Assembly: GCF_964204645.1 (NCBI RefSeq)
Contig: NC_134030.1
Location: forward strand, 16,063,110-16,127,109
Reading direction: 5' to 3'
Length of the DNA stretch: 64,000 bases
Source of the DNA: Tubulanus polymorphus
Lineage: Eukaryota > Nemertea > Palaeonemertea > Tubulaniformes > Tubulanidae
Position numbers and translations under genes: made by a program. Positions 1 through 11,500 of the stretch are shown here, in pieces (the first letter of the stretch is position 1; the number at the start of each line of letters is the position of its first letter). The notes under the pieces were generated by a model. It did no database searches, had not been told where the DNA came from, and saw only the letters and a program-made list of their open reading frames with translations.

Positions 1-79
1 TGATATCTCAGTGGCGCCATCTGACGGGATAGCTGGTGTGCCGGTTCCCCCTTGAAAATAAGTAGGGAAAATTTTGTTC

Positions 80-130
80 CAGGGAGGTGTTCACTAAATA
101 GTGGTGTTCACTAAGGGAGGTTTTACTGTA
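80..130. mobile_element. Right end of a pogo/Tigger-like DNA transposon
   Basis: The stretch contains two tandem variants of GGTGTTCACTAA and ends in GGGAGGTTTTACTG followed by TA. Read in reverse, CAGTAAAACCTCCC after a TA resembles the terminal inverted repeat of pogo/Tigger elements (family knowledge). A very similar segment lies at 47246-47290. The left end of the element would be outside the window, so only this terminus can be described. Confidence 0.45.
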
Positions 131-794
131 CTTTTCATAATGACGCAGTCTGTGAGCACTGAATGTGGGAAGTAACAATCGGGGTTTTGACCTCCCCTAG
201 AAAATTTCTTCATTCAATGCCCCATCTAAGATATCAAAATAGCTGTTACTCGCACTAAAGTTTGTGAATAGTCACCTATATTTTTATACCGGTCACTTAC
301 ACTGCTGACATATAAAGCCACGCTCACACGCACACGACTTGGTCTGGGCCAAATTGGCGTGAATCAAGCCAGAGTTGAGTTCAACAACATCAACAGCAAA
401 CAAAGGCTATTACAAAAAAAGCTTATCAAAGCAACACCACGCACCCAGAGCTGCCAACCTAGATTTTACCTTTTATTGAACACATGTCCAAGTTTATCAG
501 TATTTTCAAACATTTTCCAGTAGTCCCCAATTTTCAAACCAGAAGATGTTTTAAGTCAGTATTGAGGTCTTAAAAATCTGTATTAGGGTAAATTACATCA
601 AACAAAATTTAGTTTCCCGACTTCTGACACTGAACTAGTGCACCATCTTCATCTTAGTACAAATGGCACACTTGTACAGTCATATTGAGAGTATAATTTG
701 AGTTGAGAAGTATGATTCTGAGAGATTTGAGTGAAAGAATGATGCAATTCGCCATGAAAATGATTAAGTTCAGTGCTTCATCTAGCATTAAACA
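131..794. other. Gene-free stretch
   Basis: I see no exon, RNA gene or clear repeat here. It is AT-rich sequence left of the inverted-repeat arm. The next exon of the kinesin gene is expected further left, outside the window. Confidence 0.5.
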
Positions 795-1674
795 AGAAAA
801 TTAATTTTAGAAATTTATTTGACGCCTGCGAAAAAAATGTAGAATTTCTGGGCTAAGCTAATGTGGAATTGCAAATTTGAAATCGAAGTTTTAAGAAATT
901 TGGGGAATGATGAGATTTGGCGATTGGGTAGATGATACAGGTCTTCGACTCTAGTAGTGGTTTAAATTTTTTTATTGAAAATTCTCAATAATTGATCGCG
1001 AACTTGCGACCGACTTCATTTACTTATGCCTCTAAGCTGGTCTGCAACTTCATTGCCTCCATGGATGAAGAAAGAGCTCTTCTAATGTCTGCTTAATCAT
1101 GACTTCGAGCATATCGTGTGGCCTAGCCAGCCGGCCCGGTCCCCGGGCCACGGGTTTGGCTGTCACTCGATATCCTAGAGTCTTGAGTCTGGGTGGGTTG
1201 AAGTAGACATTGTCATTTAAAATAACATGCTTATGTTGTTCTGTATGAATTACCCGTGTGTCATGTATGTTGTATTAATTTATTTTAAAATTTGTATTTA
1301 TTGAATTTGGGAATTTTATCCCAGAATTTCAATGTAATAAGGATCAATAAAGAATTGAATTGAATTGTCACCTAATACACATGCCATCAGAGGACACGGA
1401 GCCGTATATGACAGCTATGCTATTATAAATTGCTAATCTCACGAAACTTGCATACTCCTAATATCAAACATATTTTCTAAAACGTTTGAATATTGAAATT
1501 ATATGTTTACACATTTTCATATTGACCGCTTGTAGCCGCTGATGAAATTCACGCCGGCCCTACACACATCGTAGATAGCTTCGTCATTCCACCGGCATGC
1601 CCACGTCAGGGTCTGACTTTTATATCAGACTTCCGCATCGTGTATACATCCGCCATTTAACCGAATAATCCGAT
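795..1674 (+). repeat. Inverted-repeat arm A (about 880 bp)
   Basis: The whole segment recurs as a close reverse complement at 15568-16444. Both boundaries are sharp: they match from ACAAGAAAATTAATTTTAG to the run CCATTTAACCGAATAAT and diverge immediately outside. The middle holds a GC-rich palindromic core near 1125-1155 and, near 1340-1370, AATAAAG followed by GAATT repeats, which looks like the 3' tail of a CR1/L2-type LINE. It is most likely a mobile element present twice in opposite orientation. I found no coding capacity. Confidence 0.8.
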
Positions 1675-2354
1675 TATGATTGGCAGTAGTTTGGAAGTCA
1701 GCCAATTTCCTGGAAACTTTAACTAGGCCACGCGTCTGAGGCACATTTTCACACGATGCACACTGACTGCAGTACATTTAAATATAACCACTGATCACAT
1801 GAGCTACTATCGTTGATATCATACGAAATATTTTTTTTATAGCCGTCGCAGGATACTTACTAACATTCGATGCGAAGGCTTATTTTGAAAGCCCTGACTC
1901 ATTACTCGTGACTGACAAGGGCAGGAGGGCAGACCTACGGCAAGTGATGAGGGCATAAGGGCGGGCATGGGACACATCTGAAGGGCAAAAGGGCAGCTAT
2001 TTTAGGGGGCGGGGCGGACCGCCCCTCTATTTTTGGCTAGATGAAGCACTGAAGTTTTTCCATAAGTTATCAAATTTTTTTCAGTATTCACAGGTGAATA
2101 AAATTCAGTGACAATTTTTCTAAAACCCGAACGCCGTATTTTCACACGTAATTACGGAACAGTTATGGAAAAATCAACGTATCAATACGTATCAATATAT
2201 CGAACCAGCAAACCCAGCTATCAAACAAACTAACCAAATCCAGCATTTAGTCAATCCAAGTAGCCCTCCCCAACTACCACATAATGCAACTAGGCCAATC
2301 CAGTTACCATTTAACCTTAGTAGCGCTCCTCATGCTATATCCAGGTAACCTTAC

Positions 2355-2558
2355 CTTCTTCAGTCATGTTTTTCTGACTATCGTCATCTTCATCATCATC
2401 ATCATCATCATCACCACCAGATGTCAACGGAATTGTGATTTGCCCCGATTCTAGCATCTCTTTCAATCTATCATTTTCTTCTTTTAACTCTCGGATTAAT
2501 TTCTCAGTTGGGTCTTCATTTACGACGGCTTTCGTTTTAATCTGTTTTGCACGATCAG
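2355..2558 (-). CDS. Kinesin exon: end of motor domain and neck
   Basis: Acceptor AACAG at 2559-2560, donor G|GTAAGG at 2354. Encodes [20 protein letters not shown] and onward, the conserved end of the kinesin motor, then a K/E-rich neck likely to form a coiled coil, then an acidic run of about ten Asp with one Glu. The acidic run is encoded by a GAT trinucleotide repeat (plus-strand TCA repeat near 2388-2412). It leaves in phase 1, so the next exon must lie left of the window. Confidence 0.9.
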
Positions 2559-5500
2559 CTGTTGGTAAACAATTTACTTCTAGAGACTGGTACTTATTTG
2601 AAGTTATTTTATCCAATAAAATAAAATTGAATTGGATTTGACAGAATATTGACAGATTTTTGGCAGAATATAATTTGATTGAATTTGCAATTTGAGCACA
2701 CGACTTATAAGCATTTCAAGGTCACCCATAGGATATGAAAATAAGCTATTTTCCTGATCCTTGCGCAATTCTCAAGGATGAATTTTTTGTAGTGCTGATA
2801 AGATTCTGCTGAATCAAAGAGCCCGGGAATGAAAACAGAGGCGTTTGACAAACGAGGAAACATTAGAATTAACAACATAGCTGCAAAGCAGCGATAACGG
2901 GTCTTCTACACAGCCTTGTTCGCGTCGAACACGAATGCATGTATGTTGACGCGGCTCCACCAGGCTATGAAAGTGAAGGGAATTTAGAATTCTGCTCAAC
3001 GGTCAACACGGTTTTATAAAATGAAGGTCTACAAACAGTCAATTGGGCTTACATGTAACCACCATGGATGATTGGACCAGATGGTTATTTGACTCTGGAA
3101 AATCGATTGTTAGGCCTTATTTAGTCTTTATGGATTTCGAAAAGCATTTGATAAGGTACATCAGCGATTACGAAACAAGCCTCTGGGAAATGGTATCAAT
3201 GATGGGTCACTGAAATGGCTCAGCAGTTTTATCCAATTGAAAACAGGGGGCCGAAATCAACAGAACTGTCTATTCTTGGAAATAAGTAGATCTAACTAGT
3301 GGAGTCACTCAAGTTAGTATCCTAAGTCGTCTTCTCTTCACAGTCCTGATAAATGATTTACAGAGTAATCCGAAATGTACAGGACCGAGTAAATTTCCAA
3401 AGCGACCTAAACAAGTTTATCCCACACATGGTCAGAGACATGGAAGCTAACCTTCAACCTAAAAAGGTACAATATGGATATTGGATACAGGGTCATATTA
3501 TACCTTTGTGTTCGAGAGAGAAGATTACTTTGATCGAATGAAGATTACTCATTACAACGAAAAGACTATTTAGTTCTACGTTCCACGAACATCATTTTCT
3601 TTGGAATGAAAAACTAATCGATTGTACAATATAATACTTGTTTGAACAAAAAACTTTATGTTCCGACAAGAAAATTTAGTTTGAATGAAAACAATTCTGT
3701 GCGATCGAACAATATACTTTTTGTTCATACGAAAAACTTTTTGTCCCCACAAAAAATTTGTCAGACAAAAAATTTGTTGGGAATATTGAGAAAACTATTT
3801 TGTTCGAGCGACTTTTTCAACCAAAGTTTTGTTCGATCGAAAAAAATATTTTTGGTTCGAACGAAAAGATGTATGTCCTAAAAAGAACATTTGTTTCGAA
3901 TAATAACAATTCTGTTCAATCAAATATTATATGCCTACTTTTTTATCGAGCAGAAAACCTTTTGTTCTGATATAAAAAATTTGTTCCAATAAAATGCTAT
4001 GTTGTTGTTCGAACGAAAAACTTTTTGTCCCAATATAAAAAATTGTTGAGTGAAAACAATTCGAATGAAAACAATTCTGTTCGATGGAACAACATCAACG
4101 ATGTTCGATCGAACAAAATCAATTTTGTCCACCGAAAAAAAAAAATTATCAATTCGAACGAAAAAGTTCTGGCACAAAAATTTATTCGAACAAAAAGATA
4201 TTCAAATGAAAAAGAGATCTTATCATCCGGGGCTTTGTAGTAAAGTCATCAGGAATCAATAAAATACAAGTTTCATTAATGCTGAAAACTTCAACTGAAA
4301 AAACTCTGGTTGATAAAGCTTGCTCAGACGAATGCTAACAGCTTTTCAAAAGAAATCTTCATTTTAGCCTATGTTGGCCTACGTACGCGGGTAGGCCTAG
4401 CATCCGGACAGAGGAGGCTTAGGCCTATAGCGCTTTAACCCTCCTAAACATCGTATTCCTACACCTTTATTTAATAGGGTTAGGTCTCATGGTGTATTAG
4501 ATTTGTAAAATCAATTTCATTTTCAGATGAAGATACATATCTTTCGTACTAAGTGTCTAAGCTGTCCTGATTTTCTATTGTAAATTTTGTTTGAAGTTCA
4601 ATCCATGTGTCCGTTGATGAACACAACAATTATATTGTGTTCGTTTGAAACAGTAAAGCACGTAGGCCCAAAGGTCGCGTAGGACCTCAATAAACACTTC
4701 AAGCGGCCTAGAATCGATCTTCTATCACCCGCGGTATTGGAAACACTGAATCCGAATATCAAGCGTGAGTTCAGCTTACGGACAAGAAAAGAATGTGTTA
4801 TATACAGATACTCTGTGGATTTGGTAAAATCGACAAATAGAATATTGATATATGGTTAAAGTCCGCGGCCGAATCACTGGTAGTAATAAATTCATTTATT
4901 TTGATACCTCGTCAACACTACAGCTTTTCTCCACTGCATCTGTTCGGCGTGTTTAGTTTAGGCCGACTGCTCACCGGTACTTAAATGATTCATCATAATA
5001 AATATCCGGCAAATTTGGTAAAAGGATATTAGATTGTTTGACTATCTGTATGAAGCCCACGGCCAGATCACTGGGAGTAATAAATTTATTCGTACTTGAT
5101 TTGATTCTCATGGCGAGGAAAACTCGCAGCGGATCAGTGGAATGACGAGGTAAAGACACACGTTGATTATCGATCTTTACAGCTCAATAGTGCTTATGAT
5201 ATTTATAATATTCAGAGTCGTAAATATCATGTGGATCAAGTATACTGATGAAGAAAATGGGTAATTTTTAAAATTACTGTCTGAAGACCGCGACTGAATG
5301 TGAAGGCTTGCGGCAATAAATTTGTTTATTTACACTTGAATTGATAATCGAAGTGAGGACCAGCCTGCAGATGATTTCGGGATGACGACTCTAAAAAACA
5401 TGTCGCCTCATTGATTGGGGCTCAATTTTCGATGTTTACGGCCTGACAGTACTTTTGTAACGTTGATTCATCAAAATTGCAGTATCTGTAGATCGAGGTG

Positions 5501-8500
5501 AGTTAAATGAAATAAAATGGATTCTATCGGAAACCGCGCTAAGGTAAGATAGCCTTTGCAGTTTTGACGTCAATTGTCGAAAAAAAATAATAAACACGCC
5601 AATATCAATAGGGTTTTCTGTGATGTAACAGAAAACCCTAATCATGCAAATATCAATAGGGTTTTCTGTGATGTAACAGAAAACCCTACTTATTAGGCTA
5701 ACTAGTGATGGCCGAACCAGCAGCAATAAGCACCGAAGATGCGAAGCCCCTAAGGGGGATATGGGGGATCTACCCCAAGAACATTTTGAAATTTTAAGGA
5801 GAATTTGGCGCATCTGTGGCCGATTTTCCAATGACAAAATAACACTGCTGCCACGCAGTTGGTCAATTGTTGTATTTGTCTTGAGTAAATGAAAAGGATG
5901 GCTCCGACAATATCCAAATCACTAGAACATGTTCATACTTAAATGCAATTGTCAATAAATAGTTGAGTCCCAAGAGGAGCCCCTATCTATAATCTTCTTA
6001 TCTACCACTCAATACAAGCACACTGTACCTGAATCAAAACAATGACTACTTTTATTGAGCACGTATGCTATGCTTTGTTGAATGAAATGAAGCGCACCAC
6101 TGCAGATTCTAAATATAGATTTCCCGCGCAGCGCTTTAACATGGTTATATATTATTGATCTGTAAAGTGGGTTTGAACAACAGCGATGTTTCGCAATGCT
6201 GTTGTAAAAAAAATTTCAGCGATCTAACTCTACTTTTCCCCAAGACCCTAACCCCTTCCCGCCATCATTTTCTCAACAGATCAACATCAATCTCAAGAAT
6301 GATAAAAATGGACCTCCAACTGCGGAAATCCGCGTTTCCACAAAAAAATTTTATCCCTGAGAACCTATCCAGGGCTGATCTAGAGGTTTGTTTCTGGGGG
6401 TCAGACCCCTGCATCCCTATAGTGGTTGCCCCTTCTGTATCGGCAGTGATCGTTTAAACCTGAATATTTTACAATTAGAAACAGACCCTCTAAGAAATTT
6501 CATCAATGAACAAAGGAACATCCACGGACATCATGCCAGAGGCGAATCCAGTTTACCATCCGTGCCTCCTGGGAGGTTACAAAATTTGCCCTTCAAAAAT
6601 CAAAGCAGATTTTTCAAAAAGGCTTATGGGAAAATTATGTTGTCAATATACAATCTAAGGCAGCCCGTCAAAATTAAAGCGATTTGCTTTTTTGATGAAA
6701 TATATCTGAAATATTGAAGATCCCTTCCCAAAGTACACTGATCACGAATGTGGCAAACCATTAGAAACTACAGGTCTAAATAAATTGCCCATGTGCAAAG
6801 TGGTTTACCTTGAAAACTTGAGCTTGATTGGCAAGGGCATTGCTAATGAATTTTTTAAATTCTTGAGTTCCAAGTTCCATTTCATATTATTTTGTAGTAA
6901 AATCAGGCCAATAACATACATTTGTTTATGGTCCATGTCCAAAATTTGGAAGGGGACAGGCAGGTAGGGAAACTATATCTTATATTTTGGAAAAATATTT
7001 TTCACAATAAGAAAAATATGAAGATAAAATTCATATGAGATCACCAAGCAGAGGGTGGCTGATGTCTTAACAACCTCTTCCAATGTAGGGCCACGGAAGC
7101 TAACATTCCGGTAACAAAACCGTAAAAAAACAGTGTATGTAAATGGATTGATTTAAACCCTGGATTTTACCACTTAAAGGGCAAATGCCATCAAAATTGT
7201 ACTAACCGCGATTTCTTAACCAGAAGAAACTTAAGTACACATATAGCGACCTGAGATGTGACTTATTGAAAAAAAGAGCACAAATTAGCCGTAATAGTTA
7301 GCGGAATAGCTTTCTATTTATCCTTCACTCCGTGCGTATAGTTCATATTCAACCCGCGGGTGGCGCTATTTATGATGTTAACTATGACAATCAACACGAG
7401 CACAAGTGCCCGCTAGTACGCGTAGCCTATGTATAATCGATAAAAACATCATTTGTTCACCGTATTCACTGACCTACAGTGCTACTCACTTATATACGAT
7501 TATCATGGCATATACAAAGGTAGCAACACTTACAATGGCCAGAGTTTATTTATTGTTTAGTTATTGTTTATTTATTTATTTGTTTATTAATGATAAATTA
7601 TAATTACTTTATTAAAGAAAAGACTGTTTGTTTGAACACCACTTGAAACAATGCATTTATACACAGGCTAGCAAGCGTTATGGTATCACCATATAAAAGT
7701 GTTTACTGTGCGAGCATGTGTGTGTGTTGCAGTCTAACAGTCTATTGATAAGTGCTCCTGCATATGTGAAGGCATACCACAGAAGTGTAAGTGAAACCCC
7801 TATACAAATGAACAATAAGTGAACGTAAGGACTTCGCCGGTAGGACTTCGCCACAAAAGGCTAAAAATATCCGTAAACCCTTAAGTATCAGGCAACAATT
7901 ACTAGAAGACTAATAGCAATGAATCATTTTACAAAATCACAAATAAAGAACTCATATAGAAATTCCAAATTATATTTTTTGGAAAGCTATGGGGCTTGTG
8001 TTTAGTGACTTTCAGTAGAAATGTAGCTGCAACTGTTCAATTCTGAAATTCTTGAACATGTTAATGCCAATGCAGCAATATTACCAAGGCGTACGACTTC
8101 GATAATCCAAGGAAAGTGTGGAGAAAAGAGATAGAGAAAATAGAGTGGACAGTGCAGTATTCGAACCTGGGCCAGCAAATTACAAGCGTAGCAAGTTTCC
8201 ATTGAATGAACTCCATGACCCTGATGGATGCAACCATTGTATTGTCACGTGTATTCTTCGTTGAATATGCGTAGTTTGCAATAGATGTAGACTGGTGCAG
8301 ACAGTTAGGTTTATTATCATTATGGTAGTGTTGTTTCTTTATTAACTTGTCTTATCTTATAAAGCTTTGTACTTTACGGAATTAACAAAGATTGATTGAA
8401 TTGACAAAGTACCACCCTTCATTATTGTTACAAAACCAAACGTTCTGCACTGACTACATATTAATAAAATAGGACGTCTAAAGATTTTTAGAAATGGCCA

Positions 8501-11500
8501 GAATTTTAACGTAGGATCTCTCTTATTTTATCCTAGAATTGTGACTGCTATAATCAGTTTGTAAACGGCCATTAAGGCTTCATGTTTGTCTGCAATTCAC
8601 TGCAAATAGTTACCGGTATGTAACTACGCAGAGTTATGTTTTTGACTGCTATACACTCATCGGGACAGTTCCTCACTAGCTTCACTGTGGCGATATTATT
8701 TATCAACATCGGCATATCCTATCAACTAGTTATATTGTGCCTTGAAACTCTAAGAGCTGAAATAATTGAAATTCATACACATTTTCTACATTGCCAAAAT
8801 ACTGAGTGTGGCCATGTTTGTTTCTGCTGCTTCGCGTTAATCCCACCAGTGACGAAACCGCGCGGAGTGGGGCCAATACGTCAAGATCGTTCCAGAGTAC
8901 AAAACCAGAGCTCATCAGTTGCACTTTCATGAATTAAGTTCATACGTGGTATTAAATCTAAAGACTGGTCTTAAGTTGATATATCGACTATAGAACTAAA
9001 ATGGTCTTCTACCTAAGTCATGACTACAATTTTAGCCTAATTGCATGGCAAAATAATGACTAGCCACACGCAGTTGATCCATTAATGTAAAATTCTTACC
9101 ATATCTCAATGTTGACAATGACTCATCATAATTAATATCTGCAGGACTAACAGCAGCAATCTACAAATAATAACAGCATAATAATCTAACAACATAAGAA
9201 AATTAAATAGTGCCATACTATTCTCATTCAAACATCATTGTTTGGTTTATAACTCAAACCACAGGCTCACCTTGAACATTTGGTGACTCCAGTAAATTTC
9301 AATTTTTGAAACTAAAATTTGTTTTACCTTGTAGTACTTGCCCTTTCCTATGGTTTTTGCCAATATTCGGAAATTTGGATTGATCACCAATGATTTTCGT
9401 TCATGACCACCAGGAAGTGCACTACACAATGCAAGGCGAAAATCAACTTTTATTTGCCACTGCAGTTACGCAGTCTGATCTAAAACTACGGACTCCATAA
9501 GTCATAACAACAGGTCTGAAGCCTATGAGCCCAGCAGAGTTAAAGATCCTAGAGAAATATCACCCTTGAGATGAACAAGGAATGGAATAAACAACTGCTC
9601 ACACCAACAATAGCAATCAAAATGATAAGATCAACAAAAAGCCTGCATCAGGCACACAGACCCATTTGGAAGTCCCGGTGCTACTTATTCAACTTGATGC
9701 CTAGAAACTTTTTACTCACGGCCCACTGAGCCATTGATTCTTAGCCAAAACTGTATGAACAAACCTCCTGGCAAGTAGCCAAGAGGAGCAACACGAAATG
9801 ATAAGTTACAAAAACTAAATATTAACCAGCAAGAGACCCCCAAACCAATTTATGTAGTGATGATCCTATGCGTTTTTCTCTAGAAGGCCATAGAAAAAAT
9901 ATGGCGGATTATTGACTCAGTTCCAGGGGGTCATATAGAAAAATCAATGCCGATCAATCCAAATTAGGCAAATATAGGCAAAGGAAAGGGTACAGTACTT
10001 GAAGAATATATGCTTCATTTGAGAGTTCATTAGCTGTACATAGTATTTCCATTAAAAAAGGAATCATTGAATGTGAAGTTACTTAATTGAAATTACTATC
10101 ATGTTATCAGGTTTAACTCAAAACCAATCAATTTACACAGAAAAATCTAACAGTAAAATTCTAAACACCTCAAAAGAATATATACTTTTTCATACTGGGA
10201 GGTTGCACATTTCTGATTTTAACTCCTTTAAGGGGACCGCCAGCCAATCACAAAGATGGCAAAATTGATAGAATCTCCATCAGATATTTACCATAATAGT
10301 TTTACTGTTTCCACCCAATGCATTTTTCAACAATTTCGTCAAAACGGAATCTCGAAATGGAACTGAAAATATATAAAGCTAGTTTTAACAAAGTTTACAT
10401 TATGAGACCACTACGAGTATACTCCAGGCCTGTCACAAAACAAGTCGTTCAGATTTCCAGCAGAGACATATTGAAGCGCCAAAAAGAATGATCATCTAGG
10501 TGGTGGAAAAAATACGAGCAAATTAGCAGTTACTTTTGAACTTTATAATCCTTGACAATCAGACGATTTCAATACCCAACATCCACAGCGAACTAATACA
10601 AATTTGACATAGGTCTGCTATTCAACACCCTTATGAACATTTTGTATAAAGAAACCAATCACCAAGAAACTGACAAAAATTAAAGAATATTTCATGCGTT
10701 ACTAATTTCTAGATCATGGTTACAAAATGTAATTCCATATTTGACTCTGCTGGCGGTAAGAATAATTAAACTCGAATGTTACGGAATAAGACTGATGTTC
10801 CCACATCAGATGAAATGCCTGGGGGTAAAATACACCCTGAACATAATTTCTTTGGATATAATTTCATAGATAAATAGGTGCATATTCACATACCATCTAT
10901 TCAGGCACGGATTCAGACGGTAGCACCGCATGCATGTGCTACCGTCGCGAAAATCCTTTTTGTGCCTTTTTTTTTAATGTCCAAATTAGAAAAGGGCACT
11001 TTTTTACAAGACGAGGTAGATCATTTTAAAGAAAAAGCCCATAATTCTTCAAGATTTTGTCTTTATTACGTTGAAACTACATCTCAATGCAGTTAATTTG
11101 CTAGAAAGCACTTCGTGTCAGGACTTAAATTCCTTGGAAATCGCAGCAAAAAGCAGATTTTCAAAATTTCAAAATGCCCTTTTTATAAGTTGTGCTACCC
11201 TCGACAGTGTCCCTGGATCCGACCCTGCTATTGGTATAAGAAGGAAAACCCCAAGCCCTTAGGGCTGAGCCTGAAAGGGGGATTGCCCCGGGAAAAAAGG
11301 AATTAATAGACTTAGTGATAATTACATGTGAAGATAATAATTCTAATAATGATAATAATAATAATAATAATAATAATAATGCTTAACCTTTGATATAGAG
11401 GATCTGAAATCTTAGCATTACCCGTTTGCTCTAGGATAACCCATCCATTAAATTTCATGAAGTTATCATCTTCTCTTATACATGAGTTTAGAGCCAAGAA

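Noticed and set aside
3642-4262. Several 60-80-codon ORFs on both strands as small genes
   Set aside because: They arise from a quasi-palindromic AT-rich array and are mirror translations of the same motif.
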